19,438 nucleotides of DNA, taken from Paracoccaceae bacterium (GTDB lineage: Bacteria > Pseudomonadota > Alphaproteobacteria > Rhodobacterales > Rhodobacteraceae). Every line of letters starts with the position of its first letter. Position 1 is the stretch's first letter. The stretch is from assembly GCA_016764835.1 (NCBI GenBank), contig JAESRD010000211.1:1-19438 (forward strand). Direction: 5' to 3'. The notes beneath the pieces were generated by a model. It saw only the letters and a program-made list of their open reading frames with translations. It was not told the origin of the DNA and did not search any database. Made by a program: the position numbers and the translations under genes. Below, in pieces: positions 1 through 7,073 of the stretch.

Positions 1-677
1 AAGTCGGCCCCGGCCCCGGCGGGCTGACCCGCGGGCTTTTGGCCGCTGGCGCGCGCAAAGTTCTGGCGATTGAGAAAGATGAGCGCTGTCTGGCCGCCCT
101 TGAAGAGATTGCCCAGGCCTGCCCCGGCAGGCTCGAAGTGCTGAGTGGCGATGCGCTGCAAATTGACCCGCTTGCTTACCTGACGCCGCCAATCAAAGTC
201 GCCGCCAACCTGCCCTATAATATTGGCACCGAGCTGCTGATCCGCTGGATGACCCCCCCCGAATGGCCGCCATTTTGGCAATCGTTGACGCTGATGTTCC
301 AACGTGAAGTCGCCCAACGTATTGTTGCCGCGCCGGGCTCCAAGAAATACGGGCGTTTGGCGATCATGTGCCAGTGGCGCGCCGATCCGCATATTGTCAT
401 GGACCTGCCGCCAGAGGCGTTTACCCCGCCGCCAAAAGTCTCGTCTGCCGTGGTGCATCTGACGGCTCTGCCCAGCCCGCGTTTTGAGGCCGATCCAAGG
501 AAGCTTGAGCGGGTTGTCGCCACGGCTTTTGGTCAGCGTCGTAAAATGCTGCGCTCAGCGCTTAAGCCAATGGGCCGTGATATTGAAGATAAAATGGTTG
601 CGGCGGGCATAAAGCCAACCGACAGGGCCGAGCAGATTGAGTTGGAGCAGTTCTGCGCCCTCGCCCGGCTGATTTAG
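1..677 (+). CDS. rsmA: 16S rRNA dimethyladenosine transferase RsmA (KsgA), 5' end outside window
   Basis: RsmA uses S-adenosylmethionine to dimethylate two adjacent adenines in the 3' terminal hairpin of 16S rRNA during late 30S assembly in the cytoplasm. The frame is open from the first bases and reads [17 protein letters not shown], which is SAM-binding motif I (GPGxGxLT). A downstream NLPYNIG matches motif IV of the KsgA/Dim1 family. The C-terminal part ([12 protein letters not shown], then [12 protein letters not shown]) is also typical. About the first 40-50 residues are missing at the window edge; the TTG at 39 lies inside motif I and is not the start. The stop is TAG at 675-677. It converges on the DUF4167 gene across a long hairpin. 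No oddity is visible in the part seen. Confidence 0.95.
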   Translation, partial: VGPGPGGLTRGLLAAGARKVLAIEKDERCLAALEEIAQACPGRLEVLSGDALQIDPLAYLTPPIKVAANLPYNIGTELLIRWMTPPEWPPFWQSLTLMFQREVAQRIVAAPGSKKYGRLAIMCQWRADPHIVMDLPPEAFTPPPKVSSAVVHLTALPSPRFEADPRKLERVVATAFGQRRKMLRSALKPMGRDIEDKMVAAGIKPTDRAEQIELEQFCALARLI

Positions 678-687
678 GCGGAGATGT

Positions 688-726
688 ATTGGTTCCAGCG
701 GGCGCGATATGCCCGCTGGAACCAAT
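688..726. terminator. 16-bp perfect hairpin between convergent rsmA and DUF4167 genes
   Basis: Left arm 688-703 (ATTGGTTCCAGCGGGC) is perfectly complementary to 711-726, with a 7-base loop (704-710). It begins 10 bases after the rsmA stop and ends 37 bases from the stop of the convergent gene, so a bidirectional terminator is the likely role. There is no U-tract on either side, so it may work as a 3'-end stabilising structure or an inefficient terminator instead. Confidence 0.65.
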
Positions 727-763
727 CACATAAATGCCGCCACATATTGCGGCAGCACGTTTT

Positions 764-1501
764 CTATTCTGAAACGGCCTCTGCGCCCCCATCGGCTGCG
801 GGTGCCGGTGGGGTCTGTGCTGCTGCTGGCGCGGGGGCCGCCTGCGCGGCAACTGGATCCGGGGCAGCAGGTGCCTCGGCCGCTGCTGCGGCAGGTGCGT
901 CTGAAGCAGTTGACTCAGATTTAGGCGCAGTATCAGCAACCGGCTTGCGCCGGGGCCGCCGCTGCCGAGGCTGGCGCTCTTTACGCGGCTGCGGCTCATC
1001 GCTGGTGGGCTGCTGGGCGCTTGGTTGCTGCACATTTGGCTCAGCCGCGCGTTCTTCTGGCGTGACCACAAGATCAGCGTTGCTCTCATTGCTCTGCTGC
1101 TGCGCTGGCGGCGTAAAGCCGGGCTGCGGCGCATTTGCCGGATCTTGGGCTGCCTCTTCTTGCGCCTTTACCCGCGCTTGGCGCTCGCGGTCCCGCTCAG
1201 CTTGGCGCTCACGGTTCTGGGCTTCTTGCTCTTCGCGGTTCTTGTCGATCTCGCGCTGTGCATTGGTCAACAGACGCTGATAATGCTCAGCATGTTGGGC
1301 AAAATCTTCGGCATGTACACGGTCATTGGCCAGCTGCGCATCGCGGTGCAGCTGGTTGTATTTCTCAACGATCTGCTGCGGGGTGCCACGGACTTTTCCG
1401 TCGGGGCCGGAGCTGTCAAACACACGGTTGACAATGCTGCCGCCCGTTGGACGGTTGTTACGGTTTTTGTTGCCCCGAGAGCGTGATTTCGATGATCTCA
1501 T
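764..1501 (-). CDS. DUF4167 domain-containing protein
   Basis: A 245-residue protein of an alphaproteobacterial family with no established function that I can name. The start MRSSKSRSRGNKNRN is strongly basic. It is followed by the conserved core (about residues 20-95), recognisable by IVNRVFDSSGPDGKVRGTPQ, QIVEKYNQLHRDAQL and a His-rich HAEDFAQHAEHYQRLL helix. Residues about 90-125 are a charged E/R/Q/K stretch likely to be helical. The rest is low complexity: a second basic patch (PRKERQPRQRRPRRK) and a long Ala/Pro tail, probably disordered. The two basic patches would suit nucleic-acid binding, but that is inference. It lies downstream of prfA-prmC on the same strand, an arrangement I associate with alphaproteobacteria. 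The ATG at 1499-1501 has no good ribosome binding site; a 34-codon ORF upstream ends in an ATGA overlap with it. Confidence 0.85.
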   Translation of the reverse strand: MRSSKSRSRGNKNRNNRPTGGSIVNRVFDSSGPDGKVRGTPQQIVEKYNQLHRDAQLANDRVHAEDFAQHAEHYQRLLTNAQREIDKNREEQEAQNRERQAERDRERQARVKAQEEAAQDPANAPQPGFTPPAQQQSNESNADLVVTPEERAAEPNVQQPSAQQPTSDEPQPRKERQPRQRRPRRKPVADTAPKSESTASDAPAAAAAEAPAAPDPVAAQAAPAPAAAQTPPAPAADGGAEAVSE

Positions 1502-1627
1502 CTGGTCTGAATTCCGGACTGAATTTGCTGTTGGTCAAGACGTTCGGCGCGCCCTTCGCGCTCTGTCTTGGCGGTGGAAAGCCTGCTGAATATTGGCGGC
1601 ATCCTAGGCGCTGAGAGCAAAAGCTAT

Positions 1628-1666
1628 CATCGCGCCTGATGGGTTTGACTAAACCCGGTGGCGATG
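1628..1666 (-). terminator. imperfect stem-loop in the prmC-DUF4167 gap
   Basis: CATCGC (1628-1633) pairs with GCGATG (1661-1666), and inside it GGGTTT (1641-1646) pairs with AAACCC (1651-1656) around a 4-base loop, with an internal loop between the two helices. Read leftward it lies about 93 bases after the prmC stop and is followed by a short T-rich stretch (ATAGCTTTT). It could terminate the prfA-prmC transcript. The rest of the 1502-1758 gap shows no gene I can support; it presumably also holds the DUF4167 promoter. Confidence 0.4.
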
Positions 1667-1758
1667 AAGAGCAAGCCTAAACTGGAAAAATGAGCATTTC
1701 TGGCAGTTTTGAGCCGTATTGCAGGCTGATCGCCCCGTATTAGCGGTATTAACCTATA

Positions 1759-2616
1759 CTAGACGTCAAACGGGCTGGGCAGAACCCCGGCAACTACCCG
1801 GCCGCGGCCATCAAGATCGGGCACAATGATCGGGGCTTTAAAGCCCGCTTGCTCAACCAGCAACATAACTGCCGGTCCCTGCCCTTCGCCGATCTCTAAC
1901 AATAACCTGCCGCCGGGAATAAGGTGGCGCGCCGCATTAGCGCAGATATTGCGGTAAGCGCCCAGCCCGTCAGCGCTGCCATCGGTCAGCGCCGCGCGCG
2001 GCTCCCAGTCGCGTATTTCGGGCGCCAAACTGCTTATCTCTGAAGGCGCCAGATAGGGCGGATTGGCGCATATCAGGTCAAAACTGCCCGTTACTTTCTC
2101 GAACCAGTCTGAGATGACCAACTCGGCCCGCGCGCTCAGGCCAAAGGCCGCCGCATTGGCCCGCGCCACGCTCAGCGCTGCGGGCGAAATATCGGCGCCG
2201 ACGCCAAAACAGCCGGTCATCTCGGCCAGCAATGTCAGCAAAATACAGCCCGAGCCTGTGCCAAGGTCGAGCACCCGCTCAAAGGGCTGCGACAGGGCGG
2301 CCTCGATCAGGGTTTCGGTCTCTGGGCGCGGGTCGAGCACCTCTGATGAGACAATGAAATCACGGCTGTAGAACATGCGTTTGCCGGTCAGGTGCGATAC
2401 GGGTTCGCGCTTGAGGCGGCGCTCGATTAGCGCATCAAAGCTTTGCTGCGCCTCGGTGCTTACCGGCTCTGGCAGAGCCAGCGTCAGCCGCCCCGCCGCC
2501 AGCCCCAACGCATGGGCAAACAACCTGCGCGCATCGCCGCTGGCCTCGGGAACCCCGGCCTCGGTCAGCGCTCTTGTCGCGCGCAACAGAACGATCGAGC
2601 CGGTGTCTTGGCTCAT
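1759..2616 (-). CDS. prmC: peptide chain release factor N5-glutamine methyltransferase PrmC (HemK)
   Basis: PrmC transfers a methyl group from SAM to the glutamine of the GGQ motif in release factors 1 and 2, which raises termination efficiency. The 285-residue length is normal. The N-terminal helical domain (about 1-75) carries the [16 protein letters not shown] segment that leads into the Rossmann domain. SAM motif I is LDLGTGSGC (residues 117-124), and the diagnostic catalytic NPPY is at 185-188 ([13 protein letters not shown]). The start codon overlaps the prfA stop as ATGA, so the two are translationally coupled: the enzyme is made together with its substrate. The product ends in a short Phe-Asp-Val tail. 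Confidence 0.96.
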   Translation of the reverse strand: MSQDTGSIVLLRATRALTEAGVPEASGDARRLFAHALGLAAGRLTLALPEPVSTEAQQSFDALIERRLKREPVSHLTGKRMFYSRDFIVSSEVLDPRPETETLIEAALSQPFERVLDLGTGSGCILLTLLAEMTGCFGVGADISPAALSVARANAAAFGLSARAELVISDWFEKVTGSFDLICANPPYLAPSEISSLAPEIRDWEPRAALTDGSADGLGAYRNICANAARHLIPGGRLLLEIGEGQGPAVMLLVEQAGFKAPIIVPDLDGRGRVVAGVLPSPFDV

Positions 2617-3674
2617 CCGCCCTCTTCCATCTGGGCCAGCAGCCGCGCCTGCGCATGGGCGGCCAGCGCGTCGATTATCTCATCGAGATCACCGGCAATG
2701 ATCTGGTCGAGCCGGTACAGGGTCAGGTTTATCCGGTGGTCGGTTAGCCGGCCTTGCGGGTAGTTATAGGTGCGAATACGCTCTGAGCGGTCGCCCGAGC
2801 CGATCTGCAATTTGCGGTCAGCCGAGCGCGCGCCGTCAATCTTGCTGCGCTCCATGTCAAACAGCCGCGAGCGCAGCACTTCCATCGCCAGCTCACGGTT
2901 ACGGTGCTGCGACTTTTGCGATGATGTGACGACAATGCCGCTGGGCATATGGGTGATCCGCACCGCAGAATCGGTGGTGTTGACGTGTTGACCACCAGCG
3001 CCACTGGCCCGCATCGTATCAATCCGAATGTCACCGGGGGCAATATCAATGTCGATCTTCTCAGCCTCGGGCAGCACCGCTACCGTGGCCGCTGACGTGT
3101 GTATCCGGCCGCCGCTCTCGGTGTCGGGCACGCGCTGCACCCGGTGCACACCGCTTTCATATTTGAGCCGAGCAAAGACGTTTTTACCCGAAACCCGGGC
3201 CGTGACCTCTTTGATACCGCCAATCTCGCTGGTCTGCTCTTCGATAATGTCGAAGTCCCAGCCCTTTTTTTCGCAGTAGCGCTGATACATGCGCAACAGA
3301 TCGGCGGCAAACAGACCGGCCTCGTCGCCGCCCGTGCCGGGCCTGATCTCGAGCATTGCCGGTTTGCCGTCAGCCGCGTCGCGCGGCAGCAAAGCCAGCT
3401 GAAGCGCTGCTTCGGCCTCGGCCAGTTGGGTCTTGAGCAGCGGCAATTCTTCCGCCGCCAGTTCGCGCATCTCCGGGTCAGACATCAGCTCTTGCGTGCT
3501 TGCATAATCTTCGACCAGCGCGCGCCAGCCGTTGATCTTGTCAACCACCGGGTTCAGCTCGGCATATTCGCGGCTGAGCGACACAATCTCTTGGCCGCTG
3601 GCACCGCTGGCAAGTTTCGCCTCCAAGAACTGAAAGCGGTCGATAATCTGGTCTGTTGTATCTTGTGGGATCAT
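2613..3674 (-). CDS. prfA: peptide chain release factor 1 (RF1)
   Basis: RF1 recognises UAA and UAG in the ribosomal A site and triggers hydrolysis of peptidyl-tRNA. The 353-residue length is usual. Residues 1-100 form the helical domain 1, and [13 protein letters not shown] (111-123) begins domain 2. The stop-codon-reading PxT tripeptide is P-D-T at 183-185 (RVPDTESGG), and the catalytic GGQ is at 227-229 ([15 protein letters not shown]). The P-x-T form identifies RF1; RF2 has SPF. The middle residue Asp differs from the Ala or Val I most often associate with RF1. Upstream, 31 bases separate the start from the stop of a 49-codon ORF. I see no strong Shine-Dalgarno at the ATG, which fits coupling to upstream translation. 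prmC follows with a 4-base overlap. Confidence 0.97.
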   Translation of the reverse strand: MIPQDTTDQIIDRFQFLEAKLASGASGQEIVSLSREYAELNPVVDKINGWRALVEDYASTQELMSDPEMRELAAEELPLLKTQLAEAEAALQLALLPRDAADGKPAMLEIRPGTGGDEAGLFAADLLRMYQRYCEKKGWDFDIIEEQTSEIGGIKEVTARVSGKNVFARLKYESGVHRVQRVPDTESGGRIHTSAATVAVLPEAEKIDIDIAPGDIRIDTMRASGAGGQHVNTTDSAVRITHMPSGIVVTSSQKSQHRNRELAMEVLRSRLFDMERSKIDGARSADRKLQIGSGDRSERIRTYNYPQGRLTDHRINLTLYRLDQIIAGDLDEIIDALAAHAQARLLAQMEEGG

Positions 3675-3705
3675 CCGAGCGGTGTCCCGTATCTGCGCAG
3701 TGGGG

Positions 3706-3855
3706 TCAAGGCTGGCTTTGGCGGCGGCGGGGGTAAAGCGCGCGGCACACCAGCTCTATGGCCACATGTGCAGCCGCAATCGCCGTGGCAAGGTCACGCG
3801 CGCCGCGCCGGGCAAACGCCTCACCTGCTCTCGATTTTGCATCGATAAAGACCAT
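3706..3855 (-). CDS. unrecognised 49-residue small protein
   Basis: A 49-codon ORF that fills most of the gap between the M20 amidohydrolase gene and prfA. The start ATG (3853-3855) has an ideal AAGGAG six bases upstream, better than that of its neighbour prfA, and lies 18 bases after the M20 stop. The stop is TGA at 3706-3708, 31 bases before prfA. The protein begins [20 protein letters not shown] and continues as an amphipathic, Ala-rich segment ([20 protein letters not shown]) that should be helical, ending in an Arg-rich tail (YPRRRQSQP). It has no signal peptide, and the hydrophobic stretch is short for a membrane span. I do not recognise the family and propose no function. The placement and ribosome binding site support translation; conservation is unknown. 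Confidence 0.5.
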   Translation of the reverse strand: MVFIDAKSRAGEAFARRGARDLATAIAAAHVAIELVCRALYPRRRQSQP

Positions 3856-3873
3856 GAGCCGCTCCTTGCCACT

Positions 3874-5025
3874 TCAGACTAAAACTTGCTCAACAAGCCG
3901 GGCAAAGAAGCTCGCGCCATACGGCGTGGTCTCGTCGTTAAAATCAAAACTTTGGTGATGCAGGTTGGCGCTGTCGCCATTGCCAATAAACAAATAGGCC
4001 CCCGGTCGAGCCAATAGCATATAAGCAAAATCTTCGCCCCCCATCTCGACCGGCGGCTTTTCATTCACCGCCAGACCGACCGAAAGCGCAGCCGTAATCG
4101 CCTTCTCAGCGCAGGCCCGGTTGTTGATCGTCGCAGGTTCGCAGATCTCATAGTCGAGCACAACTTCGACATCAAAACTCGTGGCCAGCCCGGCGCAGAT
4201 TTCAGCCATCCGCTGCTGTACCATTGCCTGTACTTTGGGGTCAAAGCTGCGCACCGTGCCGTTGATCATCGCCACCTCGGGCGTGATATTGTCGGCGCTG
4301 CCCGCATGGAATTGCGTGACTGCGACAACCAGATCATCAAGCGCATAATTGTTGCGACTAACAATGGTTTGGATCGCTTGGACAATGGCGCAGGCCGCCA
4401 CAATCGGGTCGCGGGTTTCATGCGGATAGGCACCGTGGCCGCCACGGCCCTTGATATCTATGGTAAAACTGTCGATCCCGGCCATAACCGCACCTTTGGA
4501 GGCATAAAATTCACCAACCGGCGTGCCGGGCATATTATGCAGGGCATAGACCTCTTCAATCTCGAAGCGCTCCAAAATGCCCTCGTCGATCATTACTTTG
4601 GCACCGGAGCCAAACTCTTCGGCGGGCTGAAAGATCAGCGCGACTGTGCCAGCAAAATTACGGGTCTCGGCCAGATAGCGTGCGGCCCCCAGCAACATGG
4701 TTGTGTGGCCGTCATGGCCGCAAGCATGCATGGCGCCGGGGATTTGCGACGCGTAGTCAAGCCCGGTGGCTTCTTGCATCGGCAGCGCGTCCATATCGGC
4801 CCGCAAAGCAATGGTCCGCCCCGGTCTTTGGCCGTGGATCAGCGCGACGATGCCGCTTTGGGCTATGCCTTCATGGATTGCATCTACGCCAAAGCCGCGC
4901 AGTTTCTCGGCGACAAAAGCCGCCGTTTTGTGACAGTCAAACCGGGTTTCAGGCTGGCTATGCAGCAGCTGCCGCCATGCCGCCAGCTCGGGCGCATGAT
5001 CAGCAATTGTGTTGAGAACGGGCAT
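3874..5025 (-). CDS. M20 family (M20D-type) metal-dependent amidohydrolase / peptidase
   Basis: A 383-residue enzyme of the group that includes hippurate hydrolase, IAA-amino-acid hydrolase and N-acyl-amino-acid deacylases. These are cytosolic metalloenzymes that cut acyl-amino-acid bonds. Metal-site signatures are present: MHACGHDGHTTM (Cys102, His104), the catalytic pair QPAEE (Glu136-Glu137), ALHNMPG (His163) and the C-terminal EMGGEDFAYML. The lid domain carries GGHGAYPHETRDPIVAA. No signal peptide is seen. I chose the ATG at 5023-5025 (MPVLNTIADH) because GGAG lies eight bases upstream and the family begins there. The frame is open further upstream to 5196, but that would overlap mazG. 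The exact substrate cannot be read from sequence. It is divergent from mazG and followed closely by the 49-codon ORF and prfA. Confidence 0.9.
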   Translation of the reverse strand: MPVLNTIADHAPELAAWRQLLHSQPETRFDCHKTAAFVAEKLRGFGVDAIHEGIAQSGIVALIHGQRPGRTIALRADMDALPMQEATGLDYASQIPGAMHACGHDGHTTMLLGAARYLAETRNFAGTVALIFQPAEEFGSGAKVMIDEGILERFEIEEVYALHNMPGTPVGEFYASKGAVMAGIDSFTIDIKGRGGHGAYPHETRDPIVAACAIVQAIQTIVSRNNYALDDLVVAVTQFHAGSADNITPEVAMINGTVRSFDPKVQAMVQQRMAEICAGLATSFDVEVVLDYEICEPATINNRACAEKAITAALSVGLAVNEKPPVEMGGEDFAYMLLARPGAYLFIGNGDSANLHHQSFDFNDETTPYGASFFARLVEQVLV

Positions 5026-5027
5026 GG

Positions 5028-5056
5028 TTGGACTCCGGCCAAAGGAACAATAGAGT
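5028..5056 (+). promoter_or_regulatory. possible mazG promoter in the M20/mazG divergent gap
   Basis: A weak -35 (TTGGAC, 5028-5033), a 17-base spacer and a TAGAGT -10 (5051-5056) face mazG. The predicted start would fall shortly before the GGAGG at 5075-5079. Only part of the consensus is matched, so this is suggestive. Confidence 0.3.
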
Positions 5057-5085
5057 GAGCTAATGGCAAAGCACGGAGGCAAGCA

Positions 5086-5907
5086 ATGGGCAGCGGGCAA
5101 AAAAACGATGACGCGGCACAACAGATCAACCGGTTGATCACGATAATGGCCCGGCTGCGCGACAAAGACAGCGGCTGTCCGTGGGATATTGAGCAAGATT
5201 TCGGCTCAATTGCGCCCTATACGATCGAAGAAGCCTATGAGGTTCTCGACGCGATTGAGCGCGCCGATTGGCCTGATCTTGAGGGCGAGCTGGGTGATTT
5301 GCTGCTGCAATGTGTATTTCACGCGCAGATGGGTGCCGAGGCCGGGTTGTTTGATCTGGCCAGCATCGCCCGCGCGATTTGCGACAAGATGGTCGCCCGC
5401 CATCCGCATGTATTTGGCGATGAGAGCCGCGATAAATCTGCGGCCCAACAAACCGTTGATTGGGAAAAGATCAAATCGGCCGAGCGGGCTGGCCGCAATG
5501 AGGGCGGCGCTTTGGACGGTGTGGCGCTGGCACTGCCCGCGCTAATGCGGGCGGCAAAGTTGCAAAAACGCGCAGCCCGTGTCGGGTTTGATTGGCCCGA
5601 AACCGCCCAAGTGCTTGATAAGATCGCCGAAGAATCGGCCGAACTGGTCGAGGCCCATGCAACACTCACCGCCGATGAGGTAGAAGAAGAGATGGGTGAT
5701 CTTTTGTTCGTTATGGCCAACTTGGCCCGCCATTTAGAGGTTGATCCAGAGGCAGCACTCCGCCGCGCCAATGCAAAATTCACCCGACGGTTCAATGTTA
5801 TAGAGAGAGAGCTTCGTGCGGCTGGATCTTCGCCGGCGCAAAGCACACTCGAAGAAATGGATGCGATTTGGAACAAGGTTCGCGCCGCAGATAAACTCAA
5901 ATCCTGA
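5086..5907 (+). CDS. mazG: nucleoside triphosphate pyrophosphohydrolase MazG
   Basis: MazG hydrolyses (d)NTPs to NMP and pyrophosphate, clearing non-canonical nucleotides and lowering alarmone-linked nucleotide pools. The 273-residue length fits the full tandem-domain form (about 263 in E. coli). The N-terminal domain has RLRDKDSGCPWDIEQ, then the metal-binding EEAYE (48-52) and ELGD (68-71). The C-terminal domain repeats the pattern with EESAELVEA and EEEMGDLLFVMANLARHL, followed by the typical end RRANAKFTRRFNVIE. The ATG at 5086 has GGAGG at 5075-5079, well spaced. It is divergent from the M20 gene and is followed after 76 bases by an iron-binding-protein gene with its own promoter. Confidence 0.95.
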   Translation: MGSGQKNDDAAQQINRLITIMARLRDKDSGCPWDIEQDFGSIAPYTIEEAYEVLDAIERADWPDLEGELGDLLLQCVFHAQMGAEAGLFDLASIARAICDKMVARHPHVFGDESRDKSAAQQTVDWEKIKSAERAGRNEGGALDGVALALPALMRAAKLQKRAARVGFDWPETAQVLDKIAEESAELVEAHATLTADEVEEEMGDLLFVMANLARHLEVDPEAALRRANAKFTRRFNVIERELRAAGSSPAQSTLEEMDAIWNKVRAADKLKS

Positions 5908-5930
5908 TCGCAAAATCACCAGAGCCATCC

Positions 5931-5959
5931 TTGACCTGACTAAATTAGTCAGGTTTAAG
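5931..5959 (+). promoter_or_regulatory. promoter with a palindromic iron-type operator in its spacer
   Basis: CCTGACTAAATTAGTCAGG (5935-5953) has 9-bp arms that are perfectly self-complementary around one central base. It contains TGACTAAATTAGTCA, which fits the TGA-N9-TCA form described for RirA-type iron-responsive operators in alphaproteobacteria. It sits between TTGACC (-35, 5931-5936) and TTTAAG (-10, 5954-5959), which are exactly 17 bases apart, so a bound repressor would block RNA polymerase. The downstream gene encodes an iron-type substrate-binding protein, which agrees with iron control. The regulator itself is not in the window. Confidence 0.75.
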
Positions 5960-5983
5960 CTGGATGGAAATCTGGAGAATCCT

Positions 5984-6988
5984 ATGAAAATGCGTAGCCT
6001 TGTAATTTCAGCGCTTATCAGCGCTGTTGCCCTGCCTGTTGCCGCCGATGTAAACATCTATACCACCCGCCAGCCAGAGTTGATCCAGCCAGTGATTGAC
6101 GGGTTTACCGCGCAAACCGGTATCGCCGTTAACATCGCCTTTGTTCAAGAAGGTCTGATCGAACGGCTCAAGGCTGAGGGCGCACGTTCGCCTGCGGATC
6201 TGGTGATGACTGTTGATATTGCCAATCTGCAAAAGATCGTCGATGCCGATGTCATCCAGCAAGTTTCCTCTGACATTATTGATGCCGCCGTGCCCGCCAC
6301 CCTGCGCAGCCCCGACGGCCTTTGGTTTGGCCTGACCACCCGCGCCCGGATCATCTATGCCAGCCGCGACCGTGTCGCTGACGGCGAAGTGACAACATAT
6401 GAAGATCTGGCATCGCCCGCTTGGCAGGGTCGTATTTGCACCCGCTCGGGCACCCATAACTATAATCTAGCGCTGATGGCCGCCGTTATCGCCCATCACG
6501 GTGAAGAATACGCAGCTGAATGGGCCGCTGGCCTGCATGATAATCTGGCCCGCAAGCCAGAGGGCAATGACCGCGCGCAGGTAAAAGCCATTTGGGCCGG
6601 CGAATGCGATATCTCTCTGGGCAACACCTATTATATGGGCCAAATGCTGGCCGACCCTGAGCAAGTGCCATGGGCCGACGCCGTGCGCATCATCTTCCCC
6701 GTATTTGAAGATGGCGGCACGCATGTAAACATCTCGGGCATCGCCATGACCAAGGCGGCACCAAACCGCGCAGAGGCCTTGCAGCTGATGGAATATCTGG
6801 TCTCGCCTGAGGCGCAGACGATCTATGCCAGCGAAAACACCGAATATCCGGTACTTGAGAGCGCAGAAGTATCTGAGCTGGTCGCAAGCTGGGGCAGCTT
6901 TGAGGCAGACAATGTTGACCTTGCCGAGCTGGCAGGCCACCGCGCTGCGGCATTGCGGATCATGGAAGAGGTTGATTTCGACGGTTAA
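5984..6988 (+). CDS. Fe(III) ABC transporter periplasmic substrate-binding protein (FutA/FbpA-like)
   Basis: A 334-residue extracellular solute-binding protein that captures ferric iron in the periplasm for an inner-membrane ABC importer. The start is a signal peptide (MKMRSLVISALISAVALPVA, predicted cleavage after Ala21). The mature protein opens with DVNIYTTRQPELIQPVIDGF, typical of iron-binding members of the family. NTYYMG (214-219) holds the paired tyrosines that coordinate iron in FutA/FbpA relatives. I chose the ATG at 5984 because GGAG (5974-5977) is six bases upstream and the signal peptide begins there; the longer frame overlaps mazG. Permease and ATPase genes are absent: a strong terminator follows, so it appears to be transcribed alone. 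Iron is the likely substrate from family resemblance and the operator upstream. Confidence 0.9.
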   Translation: MKMRSLVISALISAVALPVAADVNIYTTRQPELIQPVIDGFTAQTGIAVNIAFVQEGLIERLKAEGARSPADLVMTVDIANLQKIVDADVIQQVSSDIIDAAVPATLRSPDGLWFGLTTRARIIYASRDRVADGEVTTYEDLASPAWQGRICTRSGTHNYNLALMAAVIAHHGEEYAAEWAAGLHDNLARKPEGNDRAQVKAIWAGECDISLGNTYYMGQMLADPEQVPWADAVRIIFPVFEDGGTHVNISGIAMTKAAPNRAEALQLMEYLVSPEAQTIYASENTEYPVLESAEVSELVASWGSFEADNVDLAELAGHRAAALRIMEEVDFDG

Positions 6989-7029
6989 TTTTGCGGTTTA
7001 AGACCCAATACATTTAACACCAAAAGCAC

Positions 7030-7060
7030 AAGAGAGCGGTTTGTTCCGCTCTCTTTTTTT
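7030..7060 (+). terminator. strong intrinsic terminator after the iron-binding-protein gene
   Basis: AGAGAGCGG (7031-7039) pairs with CCGCTCTCT (7046-7054) around a six-base loop and is followed directly by a T run to 7060. An extra A-T pair (7030/7055) can extend the stem. It lies about 40 bases after the stop at 6986-6988. The Uup-type gene converges from the right. Confidence 0.9.
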
Positions 7061-7073
7061 AATGCGATATCGC

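Noticed and set aside
684..1486. Long plus-strand frames rich in Ala, Gly, Arg and Cys opposite DUF4167
   Set aside because: They are antisense reflections of the low-complexity Ala/Pro/Gln tail of the real minus-strand gene, without ribosome binding sites or family resemblance.
3099..3848. A 249-codon plus-strand frame opposite prfA
   Set aside because: Entirely antisense to the well-supported prfA and the small ORF; residue composition looks random and no motif is seen.
4306..5058. A 250-codon plus-strand frame opposite the M20 gene
   Set aside because: Lies antisense to conserved metal-site motifs of the M20 enzyme; the open frame follows from codon bias of the real gene.
5026..5196. 57-residue N-terminal extension of the M20 amidohydrolase
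   Set aside because: It would overlap the start of divergent mazG, has no family similarity, and a better start with GGAG exists at 5025.
5816..5983. 56-residue extension of the iron-binding protein upstream of its signal peptide
   Set aside because: It would bury the signal peptide, overlaps mazG and crosses the promoter; the ATG at 5984 has a good ribosome binding site.
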